A DNA stretch of 64,000 nucleotides. It comes from Antedon mediterranea (taxonomy: Eukaryota; Echinodermata; Crinoidea; Comatulida; Antedonidae). This document shows, one piece after another, positions 1 through 11,171 of the stretch (position 1 is the first letter of the stretch; each line of letters starts with the position of its first letter). Both the position numbers and the translations under genes were made by a program. The stretch lies in assembly GCF_964355755.1 (NCBI RefSeq), contig NC_092673.1, forward strand, positions 19,347,001-19,411,000, in the 5' to 3' direction. The notes under the pieces were generated by a model. That model made no database searches. It saw only the letters and a list, made by a program, of their open reading frames with translations, and had not been told where the DNA came from.

Positions 1-831
1 ATATTGTGTCGAGAGAGACATTGACATGGAAATTAACAATTATATTGGAGGATAACTCTGACACAACCACCTAAAGTTAGGTGAGAAGGTCCAGTCAATA
101 CAATTTACACAGGAAGGAAAAATCTTATCTGGTACATCTTCAGAAGAGAGTCATGCATACTTTACATTTTCCTCATTGCTCACAGACGCCACTGAGCCAA
201 ATAGTGTTTCTATCCATTGTTGGATGCCCTTCACATCTCTAGAGAATACAGACTGAAGACTATAACGTGCTGTACCAGTGTACTTGGTTCTAGTATTTTC
301 GTCAGCTTTTTCATAACATTTTTAAAGATATTAACGGTAACGTTGATCAAAATCGGGAAACTTGCAAAGTATCACATTCCAAAATGTCAAGGAACATTGC
401 ACAAGATCATACTTCAGTTTGCGATAACAAAATCATGTCTTTTAAAGATTTCTATATATACCCAGTTGTTTTAAATGATGTAGGCTTTACTGGAATTTGA
501 CGATGTAATAATAGAATTCATTTTTGAGAAAGTGTGAATTGCTAAACTGCAGCTGATATGCAGATCTGAAACATTTACATATTGTTACGGAGTTCATTTT
601 TGTAAACCAAGATACAGGAAAATGTCAGATGAACATTTATAGAAAAAGAATATCTTTTAAATACAAATTTAATTGGTAGGCCCTAGTGTCATTTTTAAAA
701 TTACTATATAAGTCGATTAATTGATTTAAAGTACAATCTGTAAAATAATAACAATTTATACAGTATACAGTAGCCTAAAAACAGTAGCCGTAGGATGTAT
801 TTAAAAAATAACCAAATACCCTATCTAAAGT
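1..831. other. AT-rich region, nothing recognised
   Basis: No supported gene, RNA or element boundary is visible. The 85-residue frame at 217-474 has no recognisable motif and no splice context, so I treat it as chance. Confidence 0.4.
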
Positions 832-1062
832 AGTGGAGCTGTAGCTTGGTGGTTAACATGCTTGCCTTCCAATCCCAAGTTCCCGGGTTCAATCCTGACC
901 TAGTGCCAGGCTTGTAACTCACGACTCTTTCAACTCCACTCCTTAAGCCTTAAGTGAGACTTAGTTTATAATCACGATAAATTATAAAATAGTTTATCCA
1001 CACTGTAATTTCACGATGAAATATATGTTTTTATAAAGCTCCTATCCTCATATTAAAACAAA
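832..1062 (+). repeat. tRNA-derived SINE
   Basis: The head resembles a tRNA gene with internal RNA polymerase III promoter boxes: A-box-like TAGCTTGGTGG at 842-852 and B-box GGTTCAATCC at 886-895, correctly spaced. It is not a functional tRNA because no consistent cloverleaf is evident, and it continues into a non-tRNA body of about 150 bp. The 3' limit is approximate. Confidence 0.7.
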
Positions 1063-1249
1063 ATCATTAATTTTTTTTTCAATAATTTATACCCTCCAAC
1101 AAGTCATGCATAATGTGTGCATTGTGTACCCCACAACAACACTAAATACTAAAATTTTGTCTACAGGCTTTAAATAAAACTACACAACCACTATTATTTG
1201 AGATCAAAATGTTGCATAATTTTTGGATATAACAATTTTTGATTAAACA

Positions 1250-2835
1250 GTTTATACAGTACCCTACTTATTGTTACCAAGAAATGCAAAATATGTTCAA
1301 TAAATTCAAAGTTATTAGCGAAAATGTTACCCCTTACCCCATAATTTTTAAGGATTACAAATTACTAATACGGTCAAAATTCTTCATATTGTTAGGGCCT
1401 ATACATGTTTATTTGTGTTTAATCTTTAACTTTAATTTGTACTTGTACATTGTCTTTATAGGTTTAAAAAAAAACACCAGTTTGTAATAGATTTGTTGTA
1501 TTTTTGTGTTTAAAATTGAAACTTTATTAATGTTAAATTTGGACGAAATTGTATTTTTTGTTAATGTTCAATGATCCTTTGACCTACAATGATGTCAATA
1601 TGTTACGTTTTATTTTTTCAACATGAATAACAATTAGGCAACCTACACAGTACATTATTAATACAAAAAAATGCAAATTTGATCACTAAATACAAAGTTA
1701 TTAGAAAAAATGTTGCCCCTTACCCTATAATTGTTAATAACAAATTATTAGTAACGGACAAAATTTCTTCATAAATTCATAGAATATTTGTTTGTTTAAT
1801 TTCAATTTTCTTATTCATTGTGTCTATATGTTTAGGAAAACATCAACATAAGATCTTTTGTAAGTTTGTGTTTAAAATTGAAATATATAAGTTAATTTAG
1901 AAGAAATTGCATTTTTGATTGAAGGTCATTGACCTTTTGACCTCTAAAGACGTCAATAGATGCTGGATTCATTTTAAAAAAGTATATTACAATAATGAAA
2001 TCCATACACTACATAATGATAACATAAAAATGTAAATCTGTTCACTAAATCTTAAGTTATTTGCAAAAACGTTACCCCCTACCCCATAATTGTCACAAAT
2101 TACTAATGACTAACAAGTTTCTTTATAATGCACAGCATATTCAATTTAGAAAAAATGTTAAATTCAATTTTCTTATTTATTGTGTCTATAGGTTTAAGAA
2201 AACATTAGTTTGCATAAGATTTCCTGTTTTTTGTGTTTAAAATTGAAATTTTTAAAACTAATTTAGAAGAAATTGCATTTTTTATTAAAGGTCAGTGACC
2301 TTTTGACCTCTAAAGATGTCAACAAATGCGGGATTCATTTTTAAAAAGTATATTACAATTAGGCAATCTATACACTACATATTGATAGCAAGAAAATGCA
2401 AATCTGTTAACTAAATTGTAAGTTATTTGCAAAAATGTTACCCCCTACCCCATAATTGTAAACGATTACAAATTACAAAAACAAAAAAATGTCTTCATAA
2501 TACACAGCATATTCATATTTTGTTAATCTTTAACTTCAATTTTCTTGTTTATTGGGTCTATATGTTCATGAAAACATCAGTTTGCATAACATCTATTGTA
2601 TTTTTTTTGTTAAAAACTGAAAGTTATACGTTAATATTAGACAAAAAATCATTTTTTATTAAAGTTCAATGACCTTCTGACCTCTAATGGCGTCAATAAT
2701 TGTTGGATTTACTTAGAAAAATATATTACACTTAAGCTGTCTATACACTACATATTGATACCAAGAAAATGCAAATCTGTTCATTAAATCCCGAGTTATT
2801 AGCAAACGTGTTACCCCCTACCCCAAAATTTTGTG
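1250..2835. repeat. ~370 bp tandem repeat, about 4-5 diverged copies
   Basis: A block containing GTTACCCCYTACCCCATAAT recurs with starts near 1326, 1712, 2071, 2437 and 2810, giving spacings of 386, 359, 366 and 373 bp. Each unit also has a 'tgaccttttgacctctaa'-like stretch. Copies differ by many substitutions and small indels, so the array is old. The frames at 1239-1487 and 2427-2672 lie within it and are not supported as genes. Confidence 0.75.
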
Positions 2836-2933
2836 GTGCATATTTTCCGTAGGCGGTGTTATATAATCCTCAAAAATGACTATTAAGCTGTACAATTGGC
2901 ATTGCTATCATGGATTTCTAAAAAGTAGACATA

Positions 2934-3290
2934 TTAAGCTTTCCAAAAATGTATGGTAGCATTTGCCACCAATTTGATACCGAAAAAATGTCTGGCCCAT
3001 GGACTATGACCTTTGTAACAGACATTAGTAGGTTTGAAATTACCTTTTAACTCAAGTTTATTGAACAATTCATGTGCTATTAAACGAGAGGCCTGAAAGG
3101 TAAGTGATAACATAGGCAGAATTTGAGCAAAAGATAGTATCACCCTTGTAGTGTGTGCACCAAGATTAGCTTTTAAGCCTCTGAATTTTGAATTAAAATC
3201 TGTAATTTTATTGTATTGCAATTTTTGCTGTACAGTAAAATTAAAATAGTCAGAAAACACTTGTTTCAATGGATGCAACTGGGTTGCCAT
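2934..3290 (-). CDS. hypothetical 118-aa ORF in a repeated element
   Basis: This frame starts MATQLHPLKQ and ends WKA. I recognise no domain. Most of it lies in a repeat that recurs inverted at 15293-16402, where related words appear (QLHPLK, QQKLQYNKITDFNSKFRG) but the frame is interrupted. It may be a fragment of a transposon-encoded protein, or an open frame kept by chance. Confidence 0.3.
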   Translation of the reverse strand: MATQLHPLKQVFSDYFNFTVQQKLQYNKITDFNSKFRGLKANLGAHTTRVILSFAQILPMLSLTFQASRLIAHELFNKLELKGNFKPTNVCYKGHSPWARHFFGIKLVANATIHFWKA

Positions 3291-4126
3291 GAACCAACAT
3301 TTCCAAACAAAGTATTGCTATTCCTGTAATTGTCATAAAACAAAGCACAATTATGTAAGTCAAATTAAATATTCTGTAAAAATAATATAAAAACTCACAT
3401 TACAACTGAATCTGAACAACACAATTGTTGGTACCCTACCCTGGAAACAATCCTCCATCCACTGGTAAATCAGTTCGACTGAAAAGCTCTACATAAACAC
3501 GCTACTTGACTATAAGGTGTTTATAATTGTCACTGCTTCTGTGCGTCACATGACTTCCCAATCAGTCTTGCATGCTAGCCTATAATAGAAAATATAAGTC
3601 TTGTTTACCTATCTATCGTTTGCAAACTTAATATAAACAAAGATATCGTTAGGAAGATATCATAATTCATATTCAACCAATGTAAACAAACGAATTATGG
3701 GCGGAGCCAGAGCCATATATAAAGAGTTACAACATTGGGTTAAACTTCAAAGTCATGTGATATACAGAGCAAACTTTTTCAAAATTATCTCCATTAATGC
3801 ATGTAAAGTATAGATTAGGAGCAACAAATACTTTAAACATTTTCTTATATTTTTAAAAATGTAATTGCATATTTGATGGTGAATTATTGATGTGCAAAGT
3901 GTACAGAAGTACTTGCTTGCGCTAGTACATTATAAGATTTATTGATTTTGGAACAAAACATCACATAACTATGTATATTTTTAATTCATAATAGATGCTT
4001 TGCTGATTAAATAAAATTAATAAAGTGTCGTGGATATACTGTATTTGTTAATAATATTTTGTGCTTTAGGATAATAATGTGTATTTTGATTACCAGGAAT
4101 TGTTTAGGTATAAAAAACAATTTATA
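3005..4126. repeat. arm 1 of a ~1.1 kb inverted repeat pair
   Basis: This stretch matches the reverse complement of 15293-16402. Shared landmarks include the GGGCGGAGCCAGAGCCATAT region near 3700 (partner near 15690-15710) and the 'taccaggaattgtt' stretch near 4091 (partner near 15320-15335). Homology stops at the TTAA where the Kolobok element inserted, so the transposon may have landed at the edge of, or inside, this repeat. Confidence 0.75.
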
Positions 4127-4130
4127 TTAA
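4127..4130. repeat. TTAA target-site duplication (left)
   Basis: TTAA directly precedes the left terminus AGTGCTAGTGCCACA. It is matched by TTAA at 11168-11171 right after the inverted terminus. Confidence 0.85.
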
Positions 4131-4305
4131 AGTGCTAGTGCCACACTTTCGACAAATACGACATTTACTATTATCAGTATCAAGAATAATATATGTAGAT
4201 ACTGTGTTAAATTGAGTTTCAATAATAAATTGTTATATATATGAAAAAAAAAGCAATATGTGTGTCGTTATTTGGTCACGAAATGTTACCTTTCGACATT
4301 TGTAT

Positions 4306-4369
4306 GTGACGTCACAGCCAGAACACCGACGATCGCGAGGAGGAACTAACCTGCATCTTGCGCCTTATA
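4306..4369 (+). promoter_or_regulatory. putative promoter of the P2X7-domain gene: CRE and TATA-like box
   Basis: A palindromic TGACGTCA (4307-4314, a CREB/ATF site) lies about 100 bp upstream of the ATG at 4413. It is followed by a CpG-containing stretch and a TATA-like CTTATAACA near 4360. A second TGACGTCA sits at the opposite end of the transposon beside the transposase start, so the two genes may share control. Confidence 0.45.
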
Positions 4370-4412
4370 ACACACCCCGCGGCGATCACAACAAGCTTAC
4401 TGAATATTTGTT

Positions 4413-5460
4413 ATGGATTCCGAAAGCGATTTAGAAAGTGTTTCATCAGATAGACCTAGTAGTAGTAGTTCATCATCAAGTGATGAGGAAAATGGTACTG
4501 GCCTTATAATACCATATAATTTCGAACCACGTTTTGAGGAACATGAATTACAAGACATTGATGAAGAAGCCCAAGGTGAAGATGTTGACATGATGGCTGC
4601 ACGCCTGGATAATTTAGAATGGTAGGTGTTCCCCTTGTGGTTGTTGTAGTGAAGCGTCTGCTTGATTGGGCTAGGCCTAATTAATCAATCGAAGCTAGAG
4701 CTACCTCAGTGTTTCTAAATTCTAAATATACAATCGGTTTTTTTTTTTCAAATTTTGTGAGATGCCATACGTTAATATAAAGTCCCCATCGTAATTTGTT
4801 TGATGATTATTAGATGGGTCGGATTTGGGACGGTGGTTTAATAATAGGCTACTCCTTGGGCTTGGGTTTGGTTATAATAATAGATGGACTAGGCCTAAAG
4901 TATTAATATTAATATTCTGGTCATAGTTCAAATGGGCATTTGAATTTCACTTGCTTGAGTGACTGCTGATATGATCAACTAATTATAATCATAATAATTA
5001 GTTTTATAATGACTAAATACATGTTTTCATCTTGTTCAGGTGTTCCTGTGAACATTGCCAAATCATGGGCTCAGGGGAAGAGTGCATCTGCTGCAAGGAG
5101 TGCGAAAACACAAGTGCTAAACTTGAAGACAATGTCAATCTGTTCAACAATGATGCTCCATTCTCCTGCATCACAAATCATCCAGGTTTCAAGTCTGTTG
5201 CTCTTGACCCTTGGGTGCTGGAAGTAGCATGGCTTTCGTATAAGCAACACTATGATAAGAAAGTTATCTATAACGGACCAAAAAACAAAAAGTACCGTCA
5301 CATATCGTACAGACAGTATGCCCGATGGATACATGGATATGTCGGAAAAAATATCCGTATAGTGCTTCCGTCTTGTGTTGTCTCTTGCATAAGAGCACAT
5401 TTCCCACCACCTGGAGATGACCCGGTGTTTACAGGATTTAAATTACCTGACCTAAATTAA
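4413..5460 (+). CDS. P2X7 intracellular (ballast) domain protein, 2 exons, transposon-borne
   Basis: Exon 1 is 4413-4621 and exon 2 is 5040-5460. The donor GTAGGT and acceptor TTGTTCAG join in phase 2 to complete a Trp codon, giving a 209-residue protein. Residues 1-69 are acidic and Ser-rich with a PYNFEP motif. Residues 70-209 match the C-terminal cytosolic domain of vertebrate P2X7 receptors: a WCSCEHC / CICCKEC cysteine cluster (zinc-coordinating in P2X7), NHPGF, YRQYARW, and IRIVLPSCVV near the end. No P2X channel core or membrane segment is present, so this is the free-standing form. A poly(A) signal AATAAA follows at 5528-5533. The reading frame is intact, unlike the convergent transposase in the same element. 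Its role in the transposon is unknown; DNA or RNA binding is possible but unproven. Confidence 0.88.
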
Positions 5461-6103
5461 AACAGCCATAGCAGCATTTTAATTTTCTTATACTATTTAG
5501 TATTAGTTTAGTAATTTTTGGAAATTAAATAAAGTAATAATTTATACAATTTGTAACTCATTTTGATTTTATTGCTTCTCTCATTCATATACATCTCCAA
5601 TACATTGTTATTGGGGAAAAAATGAAATAGTCTGAAAATACAGTACATTGTGAATATTTCAACAATTTTATTATGTCTACAATAATATGCTGTGTTCAAT
5701 TCATTTATATGATTAATAAACATGGTGTCAAGTTATTACTGGTTTTTAAACCGGCTTGTATGTTGGGCAACTGCAGCACTTTTTTCAGGTCTTTCAAATG
5801 CTGCGCACAATGATGGTGGTATGGTCTCTGTAAATGCATCTAGATTTGGTTCCATAACAATCTCAAGAAGACTCTTGAATAACTCATCAACATAATTATA
5901 TGTACATTCTGTTAAAAGTTTTTTAACAATGTAACCCCCTTTCTTGTACTTAGGAAATGATATTACGTATTGCTTTTCTCCAGCCTTATTTACCATTTGT
6001 TCTCTGGTACTGTTCTCATTATAGTGAAGAGCAGCTATGAAAAGTCGACTCTTCATTCCACTATATGAAAAGTGGAACATTTTAGGAGCGAAATGATTAA
6101 TAA

Positions 6104-8391
6104 TAGACCAGTCGGATCTGGAGGCAGGTGTCACTTTTCTGCAGAATTTTCCAAACCAACTTTTTCTAGTGCATTTTTTGACGTAGATTACGAATCTGGT
6201 TGTTGATCGGACTAACGTGGGGGCTTTTTAAAGATATAAACGTTTAAAATCTTGATTTTTGAGAGCCGAAATTAATCAAAATAAAACAAATTTAGACAAT
6301 AGAGGGCGCACTTTCTACATAATTATGAGTAAATTGGATTAAAAAAGACTTCGTTGCTGTTAATTTTATTCACGTAAATGTGAAAATAATTTATAAATCT
6401 GATCGGTTTTATATGCTGAAATTGTTTTAGTAATACACTGTGTAGTATAAAGTTAGTTAGAACTTTTCATTTTCGCGTTTTCAGTGATCAAAAATGATAT
6501 TGTCTAGGCCCGAATATGAATGCTTCCAGCGTACGACGTATGTAAACAAAGGACGTTTAAACCGCGATGACCGCATATAAAGTTCGCTCAAGTGAATAGT
6601 GGGTAGGCTTTTACTAGCCTAGCGTATTGTGACCGTATGCATGAAACATCTTTCTCTAGCTTATTTTGCATGCAGCGCTAGCTTTACATAAACATGTGTA
6701 CTACTGTTTTTAAATTTTTTCCCCCGATTTTTAGGTGGTGTAAGGGCCTAGAACTTATATTATTATTACTGACAGGCTTCTAGAGTAGGCTACTACTATA
6801 CTACTAGGCCTAGTACTGGTGTAGTAACTAGCTGGCATAATAATAGCGTAGGTGTAGATGTATTATGGTGTCGTGTGTGTAGTCTTACAGCTAAAACATT
6901 TATTTTTGTATACATAAATCTAATAAATGCTGTGTACTACTACCCGTATATTCAGCTGATTATAATATAACAATACATTCAGCAACCCTATCAACCAACG
7001 ATTTCTCACAGGTGACATCATTGTTCATAATTAGAGGTGCTATTTATCATGAATGTTATGTGCGAGAGTATACCATTTCCAGCCATCTAGAGGTGTCATT
7101 TAACCAAATTTGCTTCGCCCCTCCAGATTTAGGATGGCTTTTAGGTAAGGGTGGAATTAAACGACATTAAACTCATTACAAACGTATCAGATTAACATAA
7201 TTCGTTTTTGCTGTAGCATACGTCGATACACAGTACATAACGTAACCGTCAGTAAACTTCGCCTGGAAAGTAATACTACGACACATTTTGGTCCCTGGAT
7301 GGAATATGATATCACGCGTTTGGACACAACGTTGAACGATTCGTACAAAGGGATACCGCCAGACAAGTGCGTACCTATTGTTTAATAGTTGGATAGCTGG
7401 CAATAATGAATGCATAATAGCCCTCCGACGTACTCGCGGTCAATGGAACGTCGCGGTTTTCTAGGCGCTGAGGCTACGAAGTGAACGCCAACGATTTTTA
7501 CAGTATTCCCCGACTCGACAAAAAGTACCTGTGTTCCCAGATATGGGATAGGCTCCCCGACGAGGGGATAGAGCCCATGCGGATACACAGTTGATGATCT
7601 TAACCTGGATGTTTTACTATTTTCATGAGATTTAAAACATATTTTTTCTTAGAATATGCCAATTGCGCATTCTTTTGACATCATACTTTACTAACTTATG
7701 ACGTCATAGGTACGTTATATGGTAATTTAAATATTAATTGGAAAGTTTAATACCACATTTATATAGCGGCTATTCTGAATTTATGCTAATTAACCTTTTT
7801 GATGTCTGACCGTATCATGTTCATTTCAACAGGAAAATGTTAGAAAATTGTTTTCCTGCGGTTTCTACATTTTTTTTAGCATAGGATAATGTCATTTAAG
7901 CAGTTATAACATAATATATGACGTCACAACTACCTTATGACGTCATAGTTACGTCATATGCTAATTTAAATATGCTAGTTTGAAAGTTTAATGTCACATT
8001 TATATTTACTCGTAATGCACTTAGGTGGTCTAAAACCAACCGTTGAGGAGATATGGGAACTTCAAATGGTAAATGGCGGCCATTTTGAATTTATGCCAAT
8101 TAACCCACTTTCCGGTGTCCGATTTCGATAAATTTTGGATATGATGTTTATTTGGACTATATCAACTAGACAACACATTTCTGTTGCATTTAACATATCT
8201 AAACGATTTCCTCTTCATAAAATGACTTATTTGACCTAATTTGACCTTTGACCCTTCATATCTCAAAAACGCCCCCTCCCCGTCGCGATCAACATTCATA
8301 TTCGTATTCTACAGCCAAAATTACCTCAGAAAAAGTACATGAAGTAAATTCTGCAAAAAGTGACACCTACACCTCAAATACGACTGGTCTA
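6104..8391. mobile_element. nested DNA transposon with TAA duplication (PIF/Harbinger-like TSD)
   Basis: The termini are inverted: TAGACCAGTCG at 6104-6114 and CGACTGGTCTA at 8381-8391, extending imperfectly to about 47 bp (both arms include a GGTGTCACTTTT-like stretch). TAA flanks both sides (6101-6103, 8392-8394). Removing the element plus one TAA rejoins the Kolobok transposase frame at HSL-INHF, which confirms the boundaries. A 3 bp TWA duplication fits PIF/Harbinger, but no nuclease is recognisable. Two overlapping minus-strand frames (7176-7588) are unidentified; sequence related to them recurs inverted at about 16640-16860. Confidence 0.8.
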
Positions 8392-9044
8392 TAAGGCTAT
8401 GGTACCCTTCCACTGATGACGTTTGCCCATGAGGTGAAGAATTGCGAATGTCCTTCACCAACATTTTGGTTTCAACAAATTTTTGTAAGGCATCACAAGC
8501 TTCAGTATCAGCAGTCAACCACTTTGTTAACCGTTGGTCTGAAGGAGACATTACCGGATGGGCACATTCCGTATATGGTTCAGGATGTCCAGTATGAAGA
8601 TTTTGTACATGTCTTACCACAGACTTCCACTTTGCTTCAATGATATCTTTTTCATCAATGTTGGTGGACATTACACACCAGTAATAATGGTTAGAAATAG
8701 ATTTTTGCCAATTACCTAAAAGGTTACACGATTTTTTTGTTGATATGGCCTTGATCTTTTTCTTAATACTTTTTGCAATGTGCCAGCAGTCAAAATAATG
8801 CTTAATGTCTGGAAAATTATCCCTTAAATATTTTTGTAGCTGTCTATGTCTATCGGAAACAATTGTACTTATATTTACTTTGAAATCTTTAAAGACATCC
8901 AATGTTTTTTGTAGACCCTTAAGTTCCATATGATAAGATGATTTAACATCACTACTCTGAACTAATTCAACATTCAAAATCTTATTTTCGGTCAAGTCAA
9001 CTGATGTGTATGAACCATATTTTGCACTGTGGCCCATACTGTCA

Positions 9045-9088
9045 CAGCGTCCATCTACTCCAATAGCAGCGTCCATCTACTCCAATAG
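9045..9088. repeat. 22 bp perfect tandem duplication in the transposase
   Basis: A 22 bp unit beginning CAGCGTCCATC occurs twice back to back. Because 22 is not a multiple of three it shifts the frame within the catalytic VDGRC region, which is why this motif is readable in two different frames. Confidence 0.9.
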
Positions 9089-10998
9089 AAATATCCTTGC
9101 CCTGTAATTCAGCAAAGTGCTTATCCCTTTTAGAAAACCAATTATTCCTTACAACTCTGTGTAAGAAATTTTGTTGGTGACGGAAAAAAGTACGTTTACT
9201 AATGGCGCTCACATTTATACTTTTTAGCGCTCTTAAAAATTGTGTGGGTGTTGAGCCAGAAAAAAGAATAGCCCCACTTAGTAGAATGTTACCCATTGGG
9301 GTACCTCTAGCTTCTGGCTGACTTTTCCACTCGCGGTTAGTGTGGCAACATAAGCATCTTATGTTTGCAATAAGCATGCTTCCCTTGTTACGACAACATA
9401 CTTGAACTTTACTGGAAAAACAGGAAAGGCATATAGAAAGTAGCATCAGTAGGTGATTGTGAAAAACAATGTATTTTGGCTGTCTATGTGCATCCCCATT
9501 AAATCCTTTCATCTCATCATCTTCCATCTCTGTATCCTCACCATCTGAAACCGATACATCCTCTTCCGGTCGATAATCTGAATCGCTATCATCTTCTGTC
9601 GACTCATCAAAATCTTCATCATCTTCATCAGACGATTGTTCTTTGTATGTTGGTTTGGCTTTTTTGGGTGCCACGACTTTAGCTTTGCTCATTTTTCTTC
9701 GCCGAACACGTTTTCTTTGCTTTCGTGTCTGTGTGCCTCTGGACACCATAAGAGGCTTATCGCATACACTTGCGAGCTCCTGTTCATCCTCTTCCTCATC
9801 CTCTGTTCCAGTAATAAGCTCCCTGATCACTCCCGCCTTTTCTCTTTTAACAAATGCTGACCTGTTGGAATGAATATTAATACTATTAATAATAAATATC
9901 AGACAAACCTAAACATTTTTTCTTTTATTTATTGAATCTATTACACTAACCTCTGTGCTGTACACTCTTTGGCCACCTGACCACCATCGTCGGATGTCTC
10001 CCTCACAACATGTATTGTTGGTACCGCTGTTTTGGCATTCAGTAAAAAAGCCTAAAAGTAGTGAGGAAACCGTTGTCTAATTAATATTAAGGGCAAAATA
10101 ACGTAAGCAATATAATTATAATATAGTTGTTAGTTCCCACTTACACCGACAGGACATTCTCCTACTGAGCATAACAGTGTAGGCATTGACTAACCTCCAT
10201 CATGTTTGTACAGCATTCAGTAGTACTAATTAGGCCTGGCTAGGCTAGCCCTTATCCCATTATTATTAATGTAATAAGCCAAATACATAACAACTAGGTT
10301 AGGCCTAGTTGAGTTATCTGTGTGGTGTAGGCAAAACTGTTATTACTATTACTTATTAATTATGTTAAGTTTATTTAAAGATAAACCAACATAAAGTAAA
10401 TACTATACATATATATCAGGCGGAGCAACTGTACTGTATGTATGTACAGTAGTTTTAATGTTACTGCAAATTATGTGCCGGCCCGCCTAGAAGCTAGGCT
10501 TGGCCCAGCGGGCCCAGCAGGCCTAACAATAGCGACGGCGAACGTATTTTATTCAGTTTTTGTTGAAGGTAAAATATTAAAAGTAAATTCATCTAATTAA
10601 CAAATACTTACTTTGTAGCTAGACCAGCTTTGAATTGACCCATGTTTGTAAATGAATCGTCTGAAAAATGCTTAAAACAGAGCACTGATCGAGCTGTGGG
10701 TTTCCACTTATCGCGTTTTGTACGTACAAATCTTGTCCATTGCCTGGCGATGAAACTGTCCTTTGGCCACCGAAACAATAAGTTATTTTCATGATCACAA
10801 TTCGCAGCAACACAGCGAGAAGGCATATTGATTTATTATAATAGATAAATAAAAAAGTAGCTGACAATAATAATAGTTGAAAATAACAATTAGTACCAGT
10901 AGAAAGCAGTATACAGTATATATTATTAGTAGTAAACCAGCGTCTCATGCATGCACGTGTGTTGTTTTAAAAGGCGGAAGTAGAATGTCTTCTGCCTG

Positions 10999-11017
10999 TG
11001 ACGTCACGCTTATAAAG
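10999..11017 (-). promoter_or_regulatory. putative transposase promoter: CRE and TATA-like box
   Basis: TGACGTCA at 10999-11006 and TTATAAAG at 11010-11017 lie about 170-190 bp upstream of the THAP exon start. The arrangement mirrors the CRE/TATA-like pair at the other transposon end. Confidence 0.4.
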
Positions 11018-11171
11018 TACGAGGGCATATTAACGTTCCTAATTAAGAGGTGATTACGGCCATACCGTTAAAAGTAGGTCAATGCAAATTTCGGTCAAGA
11101 TTTATAGACATTAAGTCTACCCAAAAAATCATTAACATCTTAATTTAAAGTCTGTGGCACTAGCACTTTAA

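Larger units (their letters stand above)
5736..10826 (-). pseudogene. Kolobok THAP-DDE transposase, disrupted
   Basis: Read on the minus strand. Exon 1 (10826-10612) encodes a THAP zinc-finger start: MPSRCVAANC, then W, then CFKHF (C2CH). Exon 2 (10051-9951) carries the THAP-ending AVPTI motif. Exon 3 starts at 9861 with an acidic segment and a basic RKQRKRVRRRK tract, then C/H motifs and the catalytic core: VDGRCDS, VSDRH, DCWH and SSVEGYH. The C-terminal part (6103-5736) begins INHFAPK and contains FPKYKKGG. Breaks: the exon 1-exon 2 join is out of frame by one base at a T run (about 10041-10050); a 22 bp tandem duplication (9045-9066 and 9067-9088) shifts the frame inside the core; a 2.3 kb element at 6104-8391 splits the C-terminus. 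The enzyme would have bound terminal repeats via THAP and cut DNA. Confidence 0.88.
4131..11167. mobile_element. Kolobok DNA transposon (~7.0 kb)
   Basis: The ends are perfect 15 bp inverted repeats, AGTGCTAGTGCCACA at 4131-4145 and its reverse complement at 11153-11167, flanked by TTAA on both sides. TTAA duplications, a THAP domain and a DDE transposase are hallmarks of the Kolobok superfamily. The element holds a plus-strand P2X7-intracellular-domain gene (4413-5460) and a convergent minus-strand transposase gene (10826-5736). The transposase is disrupted by a 22 bp duplication, an apparent single-base frameshift and a nested element, so this copy should be non-autonomous now. Confidence 0.9.

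Noticed and set aside
842-895. tRNA gene
   Set aside because: A and B boxes are present but the sequence continues as a SINE body and no consistent cloverleaf or anticodon stem was found.
5071-5400. 109-residue minus frame
   Set aside because: Antisense of exon 2 of the P2X7-domain gene.
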